Made by a program: the position numbers and the translations under genes. Source: Trichosphaerium sp. ATCC 40318 (Eukaryota > Discosea > Flabellinia > Trichosidae). Taken from it: a DNA stretch of 64,000 nucleotides. The DNA lies in NCBI GenBank assembly GCA_038496445.1, contig JALMLS010000564.1:124001-188000 (forward strand), given 5' to 3'. Numbering within the stretch: position 1 is the stretch's first letter; each line of letters opens with the position of its first letter. Below, piece after piece: positions 26,401 through 38,416 of the stretch. The notes under the pieces were generated by a model. The model saw only the letters and a list, made by a program, of their open reading frames with translations. It was not told where the DNA came from and did not search any database.

Positions 26401-29366
26401 ACAGTCTTCTCATCGTCAGGTTTAACGCTAATAATAGTCTTGTCTCCATCAACTGGGACATCAATAGTTTTCTCTGCTTCAGCAGGTTTGTCTCCAACTT
26501 TTTCTGAAACAGGTTCCTTGGCTGGTGGCTCTTGTGTTTCAGTAGTTGCATCATCAGGTTTTGGTTGTTCAACCTTGTCTTCAACATCGGGTTCTTTAAC
26601 TGCAACTTGTTCTGGTTCAGGTGTTTCTATCGTCGGTTTTTCTTCTGGTTGCTTCTCTATAGGTTCTTTATCCACAACTGGTTCTGAAATAACTTCGGTC
26701 TCAGCAGGTTTATCTGGTTGGTCAGGTTTTGCTATTGGTTCTTGTTTAGGTTCAATCTCCGTGTCTGGCTCTGGCGTCAGAGTAGTTGAGTCTGGATCTG
26801 ATTCTACTCTTTCGTAACCTTCAAATTCATCTGACAGCTCATCCTAGATTTGGTTACATTGAGAGGAGAAATAAAACAAATTTCGTACATCTGTTTCAAG
26901 AAGTGCTTCAAGGAAAGCTTCAACATTTTGTTGCTCGTTCTCATTCCAACGTTGAGTGTCTTCAAGCGACTTTTGGATTAACGCTTTTTCTTCTTCCTCA
27001 GTACACTTTCCAGAAGCATCAGAATTATGTCCTGCTATTAATGAAGTAAAAGCATAATCCAAATCAAATCTAAAAATAACACATTAACAAAAATAAACTG
27101 TGCTCAAAATTAACAAGGTGAGACTATGTCCCAGTCCTCAAAGGTGTAAATGTATAAATTGCTGGCGCGTTAGTGTGTGTACAGCATCAAAATACGACGT
27201 ACTTGTCTCTGGCGTATGCAAGAAGTTGAATTACTTTATCAACATTTCCATTAGCAATATCTAATGTTGTTAAGTTTTTGGTGGTATTTTACAACTTCTT
27301 AGCCATTGTACCTTGAGCCTTGCATAGATCGTACGTCTCAAAAGTTTGAGCGCTCAAAAATGCAAGAAGTACCTTAGTAAGTGTCAGCAGATATCAAAAA
27401 AAAAAATTCCCAAACGAAGTTAAACATCAACAGTTAACAAAAAAGAAACAAAAAATACCTTTGCATTTTGAATAGCGTGCCAAAGCATAGTTGGATCTAA
27501 ATACAAAAAAGTTAGATAACCCTTGAAATGATACAATAATCTTACTTTGTTCCATAGATCCAGTTATTGGAGAATTACAGAGAGTCTGCACGTTATAATA
27601 AACAACTAAAAAAAGAACTGTTCAAAGAAAATGACGTCATACCTTTAGCAATGCTGCCAACTTGATACCGGAGCGAGTATCAGTTGAAAGATTAACTATT
27701 GTTATAGGAGGATCATGTTTCGCTAGTTGAGAATTAGCCCACTCAATCATATGTAGTTCATCCTCTCCAAGCTCGCGCTTTTCGAAAAAAACGTTAGTGG
27801 TTGGTTCAACTGATTCTGTTAGTAACTGTTTCTTACGTCTTCTTTGATATTATTAAAATTGATTGGCATCATAGAAGAAACAAACATATTAGCAGACTTG
27901 ACGCTCTCAATAGAAGGTCCGTCATATCCAGGAAACTTTTCCAAATGCTTTGCTAGTACATGCACGTGATTTATAACCTAAAACACGTGAGTAAAAAACG
28001 ACATACTGACGCCATACTACAATCATTGCTGCGTCACTAGGCGTGGTATAGACGCCTTACAGCTGAGACAATAAAAGAGTACGTACTACATTAATATTCT
28101 TCTCATTGTATAAGTCTGATGTGTTAAATAAATCCGTTTCAGCAAGCCCAAAGTTAGTACAAGCTTTGAGGTAATGTTCAATGTTTTCCATTTGTTTATA
28201 CGCTACAGAACCTCTATATATCTTTGGTACTGTATTCGCTTTTATTCTATTCGCTAGCTCACATAGAAGAGTACCATCATGGAGTTCTTCTGCGAGGCTT
28301 GAGTTAAATTCCTAAATAGACATTCAACAAATTACTATCCGTAACTGGTGAATCATACAGCTTCAAGGTACGCTCCTATCCATCGTAACGCCGCTTTTTC
28401 CAGCTCTGGATTAAATTTTAATTCTTCTTTCATTTGTACATCATCTTCGAGGCTTGTCACCGCTGCTGGAGCTGGTGCGGACTCTAAAAAAAATTAGACT
28501 CAAAAAGATACAGAAAAATTTGTTGCTTACTTATTTGAGGTCCTGTGTTTAAACTTTTTTTAGGCGTTATGCGCACTTGAAACGGTACAGCCATGTTAGC
28601 TTTTTTCACAGGCTTAGATTCTGATAGCATCCGTAAATGTTTTCCCTTTGAACGCGTGCAAAGAGTCTTGAACGAGTTTAAATTATCTATGACCTAAAAA
28701 AAACCAATAAATAAACAAAAACTAAACTAAATAACACTCCAGTTGTAAGTAGCTATCCTTTCATTGTACCTTCAGCATATCCTTTCCCTCGTAAAGGTCC
28801 ACTGTTTGAAAAAGACTAGTTTCGCGCATATCAAGGCGACGACATGTTTGTAAGTAATTTGCTAAACGTTGTCACGTGATAGCCGAAAAAAAAGAATATT
28901 GAACGAAAAAAACAGCGTAAAAACGCACCTATATTATCTCGCTGCATAGCAGCCATCTTCCTTTTTGATATTCTGACAGCCCCAGGTACATGGTGATTAG
29001 CTAATCTAAAATATCATTATGACATGTATCCGCTATACAACTGATAACCGAGACGTACTCACAAAGTATCTGACCATCTTTTAAAAGCGTTTGGATGTCA
29101 ATAGATTCGTCTAAACACTATCTCCTTATGAGTCCACCATAAAACCCGATGGAGGCACGTACCTCTTCCTTACGATCAGGAAGTACCCTGGATATCCATA
29201 GCCTAGTATTTATTTTATGTAAAAGCGCATTTTTCTGTTCGTAACATGAAGGATGTCCAAAAGACGCTCCGAAATCACGTGGGGCGTACCTTATATCTCT
29301 TTGAACGGCGGCTTGTTGATTGAGCTTTTCTACTCTATCCGCCTTAATACTTTTCTCAAGGCTCAT
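23495..29366 (-). CDS. Trix-like RacGEF: three CH domains, acidic linker, DH-PH
   Basis: Very long multi-exon gene. Order from the N-terminus: CH domain 1 at 29366-28640 (ESIDIQTLLKDGQIL, QTVDLYEGKDMLKV); CH domain 2 at about 28460-27860 (NPELEKAALRWIGAYLEA, DLFNTSDLYNEKNI); CH-like domain 3 at about 27780-27100; a 300-400 aa acidic Pro/Glu/Asp/Lys linker (26870-25700) with a Lys-rich block and two duplicated exons; then a DH domain at about 25050-24440 (RRVIDELLSTERSYITSLNH, MPVQRLPRYVLLLKQL) and a PH domain to the end. This matches the Dictyostelium RacGEF Trix, which activates Rac GTPases and binds actin through its CH domains. The last intron donor (GTACGT at about 23600) gives the tail ending in SAMGLV; reading through would stop at 23578. 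Confidence 0.85.
25572..25652 (-). repeat. Tandem exon duplication, unit 1
   Basis: About 81 bp nearly identical to 25718-25799, including the acceptor-proximal end. Encodes GKKGESKKKHRKTPKNS followed by a VDIP motif. Confidence 0.85.
25718..25799 (-). repeat. Tandem exon duplication, unit 2
   Basis: About 82 bp, differing from unit 1 at only a handful of positions. Lies one exon upstream in the same Lys-rich part of the Trix-like gene; both units are in frame. Confidence 0.85.
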
Positions 29367-29853
29367 TAGACAAGAGAATACAATGTAGGAATTCTGTAAA
29401 GCTCAAACCCACAAGAAGTGATGGCGTATGGGTTAACAATGTGCGTTTTGTTGAACTTCTACGACAAAAAAAAAAAACACATAAAAATGAACATGGCATG
29501 TTTCTTGCAGTACCAGAGTGCTACATTTTTCATAACTGATAAAACAACATCCTACACTTGGAATCAAAGGGTTCAAAGAAGCCGGTAACCTCCTTTGATA
29601 CGCTTACACGCGCGTATGAACCACGAATTCATGGTTTCTGATCTTGCAGTGTTTGCAGAAGGTTGGTGCTTCTTTGGTAAACTAGCTGTATCTATAGACA
29701 GACGCTTGAACCTGCAGACAGACTGTTGATTGTAGATGCGCAGTCGAAAATCAACGATCATATTTCTCAGCTGACAGAAAACCGCTTAAATGCGCTTAAG
29801 TCTTAAGTGAGAAGCGTGTCGCCTGTTGCATTGTTTAAAAACCGTTTAAAAAC
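29367..29853. other. Divergent intergenic region
   Basis: About 490 bp between the Trix-like start and the CH-LIM-PH start. A 62-codon minus-strand open frame (29573-29761) has no start context or family resemblance. Presumably two promoters. Confidence 0.4.
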
Positions 29854-32800
29854 ATGAAGCGATCCGGTAAGGACGCTCTGTTAGCATGGTGTCAGTCCTG
29901 CACCTCCAACTACGCAAAATGTAGCGTCACAAACTTTACACGCTCTTGGAAAGACGGTATAGGTGCGCGTGCAGTCTTTATGTGCATTTAAAGTCATGAC
30001 AGGTGCTAACTCCTCTATCAAGCATTTTGCGCATTGATTCATCACCATTCGCCCAGTAGTATACCGAATCCTGATACCATGGACCCATCTACGCCGTTAC
30101 AAAACTTAGAGCTTGGCACGGAACTAGTTTGGTTTTTTGTAACAATAGTTAGCGTTCAGCACAGCAGAGAGGTTGGGTATTGCAAGGCTATTAGAACCTG
30201 AAGATATGCTGGTACTATCATATTTTGACATTAAACAAATCGTTTCACTTATCATTGCAGGTTGGTCCATACCCTGAGCCCAGGAGTGTAATGACACAAC
30301 TTTCTATGTACTTTCACGGGTTTAAAAAGTACGTTCGCGTCATATAATTTTTTAAACGCATCAGATAGCGTCAAATACGCACAATAAATCAAACCCGATA
30401 GATTTGATGACCCTTTTAAAAAAACAGTTTTTCAGCCCAATTATTTTTTGTCTAACTGACGTAATTGTGTAGTACAAAGTCATGGGGTATTGGATCTATT
30501 ACGCATGACGTTGACACCAAACCACCAAAAAGGCAGAAAATGGGTAAGTCCTCAAATTCCATAATCCAAAAAAAAAAATGGGAAAAAATAAATTATGTTT
30601 GGTACTTTTCTGACTTTATTATTAGCATTAGATCCTGCCACATTTGGTAAAACGCCTGCACAGAAAAATACACAGGGTAGACCATCTCAACCACAACCTC
30701 GTCACAACACTAGCCGCGGTAAATTGACAATTTATTTTATTTTCTTGTTTTAAAGACTTATTGGTTTTAAGGTTCAAATACGCCCATATGTCCTAAATGT
30801 TCTAAACCTCTTTCTGGTACGTACAAAAAAATATTATTTAAGTAGTCTAACATTTTTAAAAGGACAAACAGTCGAGTTTGGAGACCAAATGTATCACCAA
30901 CAAGTACATTTTTAATTTTTTTTTGAATTCGCGTTTGAGTGATCACCTAAGATTTTAAATAGTGTTTTGGTTGTACTGGATGTGGGAAACCTTTTAGATC
31001 TACTTGTTTAAATATTGGTGGTAATCCTTATTGTGAAGGGTACTTAAAATTATGACACTAAAAGAACAATCTAATCTTTTTTGCCAGCTGTGGAAGAAAG
31101 AAATTTATTTCGGCTACCCGAGAAGAACGTAACCAGCTATTCGGAAGAAAAGCAGCCCAGAGTAACAATTCACAACAGAAAAGGTAACAACAATACCAGT
31201 CCATTAACAGTCATTTAAAAAAACTAAACACAAATGACTATTTTTTCCTCTTTTTTTCTTTTTATTCTATACATTATATCTATACATATATATTTATAGT
31301 GCGACGCCACAACTCAAAACAGAGGTGAAGGTAATTTATTATTAATGTCAAAACACTAATACGGTAAATCACTTGATGTAGTTCAAGAATATACCGAATT
31401 AGTGTACACTAATTAAAAAAAAACTTTTTTTTTTTTCAAAACCCATTTTTATTTTTAGTCACCAATGAAACAACCCGCAAAACCTATTCCAGCGTGGAAA
31501 AAAAAAGCGCTGGAACTAGAAGAGATTAAACGTAAAAAAGAAGAAGAAGAGGCCCAAAGAAAGCTTGTTAAGTTACAAGCATTCTTTAATCCTAGGTGAT
31601 TTTTTTTTTATTTATTAATATCTGTCCATGTGCAAGTGTCCAAAAATTATACCACAGGCCTTCTCCAATTACTTAATTAAATGTTTATTCTTATAGACAA
31701 GATCAAGCAATACAAGCACAAGAGCGTGAGCGCCAAGAGAAACTAAAACGCGAGCAGGCAAGTGACAGAAAAAAAATGGTTGAAATATCTCTTGTATTTT
31801 TTTGATCAAACAATTTATACCTTATGTTGTACCTGACTATAAAAAGACGCAATATATAACGAGTAATATTAGGAAGAGCGCAAGAGAGCCGAATCTCTTC
31901 GTAGACAAAGATCAGAGAAGGAAAGAAATGAAAAAATGCTACAGGATTTAAAGGAAGCTGAAAGACGTGCTGAAGAACAGCTTAAAAAGCAGAAGGAGCA
32001 ACAAAGGTACCACAGATACGACAATGTCCTTTATTGCTACCAATACAACTCACATATTTCAGAGTTGCTGAAGAAAAGCGACGCCAGCAAGAAGAACAGC
32101 GGCGTCAGCAAGAAGAACGCGAGCGAGAGCAAAGACGTGTTGCTGAAGAAAAACGCAAGCGTGAAGAGCGTGAAAGGGACGAAAAACGTAAGCGTGAAGA
32201 GCGTGAGAGAGAAGAACAGCGTTTAGAAGAAGATAGGTTGGAAGCTGAAGCAGAGAAGAGAAAAAACGCTCGTTTAAAGACAAGAGAAGAAAAGCGCAGA
32301 CAAGAAAATGAACGAAAAGAGCGTGAAGCTAAAATTCAGAGAGAACGTGAAGAACAACTTAAGAGAGAACGTGATGAGAAAGCTAAGCGTGATAAACTTC
32401 AAAGAGAGCGTGAAGATCGTGAGAAAAAGGTCAAGGAAGAGAGATTAAGGTTGCAGAAAGAGCGACAAGAGAAAGACAGAAGAGACCAAGAAGAGCGTGA
32501 GAAAAGATTGAAAGAAATAAGAGCTAAACGGTATGTACAGTGGTTCTACTGTGGTTGAATGTCCAACTCATTGACAACTTTTTAAGAGAAGCTGCTCAAG
32601 CAAAGATAAAGGAGGAACAAGAGAACGCTAGGTTAGAACTCTCTACCTGGGGTAGTAACTGTTTTTTGTTAACTGAAGTATGTGTTTAGGAAGAAAGAAC
32701 TTGAAGAACAGATTAAGAGGGAGGAAAGACTTGCTTCAAGACTCAAAGAAAGACAGTACGGTTAACAAAGAATTTATGATAGTGACCAAGTTGGAACTTT

Positions 32801-35672
32801 TTTTGTTGTTGTGTTTGGCTTTACTAGTGCTAATACACTTCAAGGAGGAAGGAGGAAATAGATGCTGAAATAGAAAGAGAGAAACAGCGTCTTGTTGCTG
32901 AAAAGAAAAAATCTTCTTTACCACCTACACCTGCTTCAAGAAACTCATCAACAACTTCTAATTCTAAAAAGCCTCAATGGGCAAATACACAATTAAGTAC
33001 GTTATTGATTAAACTGCCTTAAACTTACTTCTCACGTGTTATCAATAGGATCAAGTGTTAAAGTTAAAAAAGATGAACCAGAATTTATGCGGTTAGCACG
33101 TGAGAAGAAAGAACGCTTACAAGACAAGCAAGGTAAAAACTATCATTCTTTCATTCTTTTTCAAAAAAAAAGAAACTCCGTTTGTTGTACACCAACCAAC
33201 TCTTCTATCTTTTGACTGTTTTGTTAGAACCTACATCACCTCCTACAGATGAACCAGAATTTATGCGTATTGCGCGGGAGAAGAGAGAACGTCTGTCATC
33301 TAAACGAGAGTCAGTTGCAGCGAAACCAAAGTACCAAAAAAAATCACCTTTTTTTCTTTGGTTAGATTTTTGTGTACTAACACTTCTTCTTCTTAAACTA
33401 GGCCTATTCCAAAACTCTCCCTAAAATCTTCGGTAAGACCTGCCGTACAAGTTCGGAAATACACAGCACCACCGAGACCTACATCACCAAAACCACTTCC
33501 AACAAGACCTGTGTCAAACTACTCTAAGCCAACATCTAATCCACTGTCAACTCCAAAAGTACAAAACTTCTCAATACCACCACCTAAACCAACAACATCA
33601 TCAACTTATACAAAACCTACACCTTCACCTGCTAAAAAGCACGAAAGAAAGCCAACGCTACCTGAAAAACCAAGAAACTTACCAGAGCCTCGATTCTCGT
33701 ACGAACTGTTTCTCTTCTTTTGAATTCACCTGTTCAAGCCTCTCATGTTTATTTCTTTTTTGTAGAGTATCAGAAGGTAATGAAGGCAATCTAGAGTTCC
33801 AAAAAGCTGCTCAAGAAAGACAAAGAAGAAGGTAAGACACTCTTCTTTTGAGTTTTTTGTTAAAAGCAGCAAAAAACAAAACTTTTTCTCCCAATGGGTT
33901 CTTATTCTTGAAATAGAGAAGAGTGGAGATCTAAACAAAAGGAAATGTGGGCAGATGGAGGCGGACCACCAATAAATAGAGGTTCAAAACCTACTGGTGA
34001 TGATATTGGTTTGAATAAATCTCAGTCTGATACATCACAATACTCAAGAAGACAGGCTCCAGCTCTTCCAGATAGATCATCACAACGTTTTGTTGATTTA
34101 CAACGTGGTACTGGTCCTCATGGAAGTACTATTGTTACAGACCCTATCGAGGTTATCGAGGTACGCCAATAAAAATCTGAAGCTTGAAGAGCGTTTTGGG
34201 TTCTTCAGCGAGTTTTTTATTACGTTTATTGACCTTGTTATTAGAGAGAGCCTAAACAAACAATGATTGGCGATATTGATTTAAGAGTATCTCAATCTAC
34301 ATTAAGACTTAAAACAATTGACTTTGATAAGTATCTTAATAATACAGTTCTGCAAGGTATGTAGCGCATGTCTTGCTTTTTCGGCTTTTTTTCTTGCTTT
34401 TCTTCTTCAATCGAGAACTTCACTGGAGAAAAGTTTATTTACGTTTTGTGTGGTCACATTATTTTATGTATTCATTTGAATACATACCGAATTGTTTTAA
34501 ATGTTTGTCTTTGTGTTGGATGATGATATCTTACAAGTTTGTTTTTAGGTTTCCTACTCAAAAGAAATGCGTCAAGAGGAGGTGTTATGCAAGGTGGGAC
34601 ATGGAGACGCCGTTGGTTCTCCTTACAAGATTCAAGGTTGATATACTATAAAGAAGAGCAAGAAAAGTTCTCTATTGGACTAGGTACTGCATAATTAAAC
34701 ATTCGTCATTCTTTTTTTTTTCTTGATTTTTCTTGTGACTGTTATTTGTGGAATTTCTGACTCTTCCTAGGTAATCCACCTAGTGGTATTATACCTCTTC
34801 AAAGTGCAACACGTATAGCAGCTCTACCAGATTCACAGCGTAAAGGCCTTCCGAGGTTTGAAATTAAAGCACCAGAGCGCTCTTATATCTTTGAAGCAGC
34901 AACACAAGAAGTAAGCAACCAAGCTATAGCTTTGATGTATTTACACATTGTATTAGGAAGCTGCTAAATGGGTGAGCGGACTTTTGGAGGCTCAGTCAAT
35001 ATACAACTCTGTAAGGAATCATATGTCATTTAATAAGTCGGATATTGCTTTCAAGGTACAAAAGAATACTGAACACCTTTTTATTTTGAAGTACTAGCTT
35101 CCTTTGTTTCTCGAGAAAAACGACACTGAAGAAGTTTGACTTTTCCTGATTTTTTTTCTTTTTCTAGCGAAAAGAAGGAAAGCTTTACCGATACACAAAA
35201 TGGAAAAAGTGGTCAGAGAATTACTTTATATTGGATCATGGTATGCTTTATATATTTACTAAGAAGGGTGGAAAATCTAGAGGAAAGGTTCCTCTTTATG
35301 GTTGTAAATTCTCAAGTACGTCCACTGCTCTAAACTAAAACAAATTCAGTTTTTGAAGGAAAAAAAACCGGTTTCCTGTACTTTGTCTACCTCTCTTATG
35401 CCTTGGGTGCTACCAGGCATATTTTTGTGTACTCTTACACTATCGTATAAGAGCCACTAAATTGTGTTTGGATTTTTATGTTGTTTCTTTTTTTTTTCTT
35501 TCAAGGCTTTCCTTCGAAGTCTAACAAGTGGGCTTTCAAAGTTGAAGATAATAAGAATGTAAAGCATTGTGAAATGGCAGCATCAACAGAAATTGAGATG
35601 CAAGAATGGTTGAATGCCATGTTACGATGGAAGATTATCATAGAGGAAGAAGTAAATGCTATTTCGTTCTAG
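29854..35672 (+). CDS. CH-LIM-coiled-coil-PH-PH cytoskeletal adaptor
   Basis: Domain order: a type-2-like CH domain (ALLAWCQSCTSNY, NFTRSWKDGIAFCALIHH, AFSTAERLGIARLLEPEDML, then VGPYPEPRSVMTQLS) at 29854-30330; a LIM domain (CPKCSKPL, CFGCTGCGKPF, GCGRKKF) at 30783-31120; a long Lys/Glu/Arg coiled coil at 31480-32960; a Pro-rich linker with two DEPEFMR(L/I)ARE motifs at about 33070 and 33250; a PH domain at 34555-35010 (RRRWFSLQDSRLIYYKEEQE); and a second PH domain at 35168-35660 ending at TAG 35670. The CH-LIM-coiled-coil start resembles MICAL-like proteins, but double PH is added. It would link actin to phosphoinositide membranes. The intron at 30116-30152 starts with GC and is fixed by CH homology. 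Confidence 0.85.
30116..30152 (+). other. Short GC-AG intron in the CH domain
   Basis: 37-nt intron with donor GCACGG and acceptor TTAG. It restores the CH-domain string NLELAFSTAERLG. Confidence 0.7.
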
Positions 35673-35943
35673 ACAAAAAAAAATTGTCAAAAATTTTAAA
35701 GAACAACTCTTCAAAAAAAACCAAATAATATAACCAATGTAATTTATGACACCTGCCTCGTATATTTTTCGTAGTGAGGCGTTTACAGGAACACTAATGA
35801 TGAAGGCCAAAAAAAACCACTCAGAAATACATTCTCAGTTTTTTCTTATTTTTGCGCAAAGAAACAGCCTATCAAAAAAAGAACGAAAAATTAAGTGTAA
35901 GTAAGGCGCGTAGTCTAGTTTTAATTATTTATTACATGTTTTT

Positions 35944-36876
35944 CTATTGTACTTCAACTGCCTTTAAAAATTGTTTTGGCGACTTGTGAGCCATTCTAAT
36001 GAAAGGGTGGTTCAAAAGTTCTTGTGCTCTTGTTCCGCGTACAGAACAACATTTTACAAAATCGAGTAGCGTATCATCAGTTGTCAATGATACCATTTTG
36101 TCGCTAATCAAATCATTGTTTGTCCAAAGATCGTTAATCTTGTGCGCCGATTCTATGTACCCTTTCGGTTTAATGTCGTCAAACCTTCCGCTTAACATTA
36201 ATTCCATCGCTAGACGCCCGATAGAGAATGTATCGTCTGTACGAGAGTATCCTCTGGTTCGAGCATGCGAATCTACAAAACCAGGTGTACCTTCTGGCCC
36301 ACTAGCGAACACTACCAACCGCGACATGCTCTCTAACTCTTCTACGGTAGCTGCGAGTCCAAAGTCAGCTAATTTTGGAGTACCATTTGGCATAATCATA
36401 ACGTTTGCTGCTTTTATATCATGGTGAACGAGGCCGTCTTCTTGCAAGGCACACGCTGCGCGTAGAACTCCTTTTGTTATGTACGCCGCCGAAGCCATCG
36501 TGAGTGGTTTTTCAGCTGCTAGAGACGCTGCATCGGTTTTGGCCATCGGGAGTATGACCGCAGGACCTTTTGGACCCTTTGGTATGACTTCCACAGGTCG
36601 CAAGATGTTTTTGCATACCGTTTGGCTTTGTAAGTTTGCCTCATGCACTAGGTGCCTGCGTTCGTGCTTGACTTCGGCTTTGGAGAGGCCAGTTCGCTTT
36701 ACAACTTTCATCGCATACCTTTCGTGCGTCTCCTTGTCCGTGCAAGTATACACAATACCGCAGCCGCCTTCGCCCAGAATAGAGTCAGATTCAATGTCGT
36801 ACTTTACCAGTGTCTTTGTTCGCGTCTTGAATAGGTTGCAGAACGAGTCGATTCCGTGTTTGAGGGAGGTAAACAT
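35944..36876 (-). CDS. Intron-free protein kinase with HHD catalytic loop
   Basis: Single uninterrupted 310-aa frame in a genome where most genes have many introns. Glycine loop GEGGCGIVYTC, lysine in YAMKVVK, catalytic loop VHHDIKAANVMI, metal motif LADFGLA, then GTPGFVDSHA in place of the usual APE segment. The HRD motif reads HHD. The fold looks complete, with a C-lobe ending RAQELLNHPFIRMA. Base composition is more GC-rich than the surrounding introns. It could be a retroposed copy, a gene acquired by transfer, or a lineage-specific family. Substrate and pathway are unknown; no transmembrane segment is seen. Confidence 0.85.
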   Translation of the reverse strand: MFTSLKHGIDSFCNLFKTRTKTLVKYDIESDSILGEGGCGIVYTCTDKETHERYAMKVVKRTGLSKAEVKHERRHLVHEANLQSQTVCKNILRPVEVIPKGPKGPAVILPMAKTDAASLAAEKPLTMASAAYITKGVLRAACALQEDGLVHHDIKAANVMIMPNGTPKLADFGLAATVEELESMSRLVVFASGPEGTPGFVDSHARTRGYSRTDDTFSIGRLAMELMLSGRFDDIKPKGYIESAHKINDLWTNNDLISDKMVSLTTDDTLLDFVKCCSVRGTRAQELLNHPFIRMAHKSPKQFLKAVEVQ

Positions 36877-37362
36877 TGCGTTGCTGCTTTTTTATCTGGT
36901 AAAGTTTATGATTTTGGATTGTGTAGTCGTGCAGTTTCATTTAGTAATGCGGTATTATACAACGCAGAAGGGTCAAAGAGCACGGATTATAGAGCTCGAA
37001 AGACTATAGCTGCAAAAACTAACCGAAAAATCAAAATCAATTGTAACGCGTAGCGGTTACCTCACCAAGCCACTGGAGGTTCTAGCTAGGTTTCATGATA
37101 ATACCTGATGAGGCACATTCTACAAAATCAAGAATTACATCACCGAGTGATCAGACACAGTTTAAATACATCTCCTACGCGCGGCAGAGTCTTTTCAATA
37201 TGCTGCGACTACTCTGAAGTAATCAGGTTTGCTTCTATACTAACACCACTGAGCTAAACTAGTGTCCATTCGCATGTAGGCGGAGTTGAAAAAGGATACA
37301 GAACTGTGACAAGTGCCGAACAAATGCTCTTCCGAGACTAGCTAAATAAAGAAGTCTTGTCA
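36877..37362. other. Divergent intergenic region
   Basis: About 490 bp between the intron-free kinase and the next plus-strand gene. No protein-like frame or known element recognised. Confidence 0.4.
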
Positions 37363-37861
37363 ATGTCGAGCAACTTAAACTCATACTTATTAACCTTCAA
37401 CAACTCTAAAAACTCCCTAATGCCTGCCATCATCAAATCTATCAGAAGCTATGCCAGACGCTCATACAACAGAGTGATGAAATCGGGAACAAAGAAGTCT
37501 ACGGTCAAGCTTACAACTACGAAACCATTCGGCAAGACAACTGGAGGCGTTGGCATTACTTTCCACGCTCAAAATAAGAAAATTGGTGATAAGCTCGGTC
37601 TTGATGTGCTCGACTCGTCTACAGACAATTGCGACCACAGTCTGTATTTTGTAGAGGCTCAAACTTGCCTTTTTGAGTTTTTAGACGATCGAATCGAAAC
37701 TCTGCGAACCGACAAACCCACCAGACGCAACTAACAATGCAAACCAACTACTCGACTTCGACAAAGAAGACAAACACACTTCGAACAAAACTGTAACAAC
37801 AAACTTAAAATGTAATAATAGCAACAATGTAGCACTTCTAAACAATCTTGAGGCGTGTTAG
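37363..37861 (+). CDS. Small basic protein of unknown function with a 34-nt intron
   Basis: Exon 1 (37363-37650) and exon 2 (37685-37861) give 154 aa. Removing GTAGAGGCTC...TTTTTAG (37651-37684) joins two frames that are otherwise out of register and extends the protein; without splicing a 123-aa form ends at 37734. N-terminal half is Ser/Lys/Arg-rich (RSYARRSYNRVMKSGTKK), followed by KPFGKTTGGVGITFHAQN. The C-terminal half is Asn/Lys-rich with a clathrin-box-like LLDFD. No family was recognised. Which form is real depends on whether the 34-nt intron is used. Confidence 0.55.
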
Positions 37862-38416
37862 GTAGTTTTTGAATTTTAATTAGAGCGCGTAAACGGGCTT
37901 TTTGGCAAAACCCTTGACCTACTTTCGGTATTTAAGTACCACCTTTTTGAGCGCCGGGTTAGCCACATAACTATCACTACCCCGGTTACAGTCAGAAACA
38001 GCATCCTTGATTAGAAATACAACACCAGTATAGGCAGTTGTGGTGCGTAATTCAATTCCGGAGCTGAACCGATTAGCCAGTTTCGGCAAACAAAACGTGA
38101 TCGAGCAATCATCACATCTTTTTCTTTGTTCAACGCGTTGGTTGCATTAAAGTGTTGACTAGCGTTTGTGACGTTTAGAACGTTGGTGGTTAGGAAAGGA
38201 AGTTATCTGCTGGAGACTAGATACTGCCACAAGCTCATTAAAAAATTCAAAGAGGAACTTGTGACTTTTTTTAACGGTGGTTGATTCGCTTACGGGTTTC
38301 GAACAACATACTACGTTGGACTTATTCAGCTATGAACCTCGTTTTAGCTATCCATTTTATGTTGCTCTTCTGATGAATGTCATTAAAGTATTTGGTATAA
38401 AGAGAAATTGTTGTAT
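37862..38416. other. Convergent intergenic region
   Basis: About 550 bp between two convergent genes. No gene, repeat or RNA was recognised. Confidence 0.35.

Noticed and set aside
26134-26817. 227-codon plus-strand Ser/Thr-rich frame
   Set aside because: Antisense shadow of the acidic Pro/Glu/Asp linker in the RacGEF.
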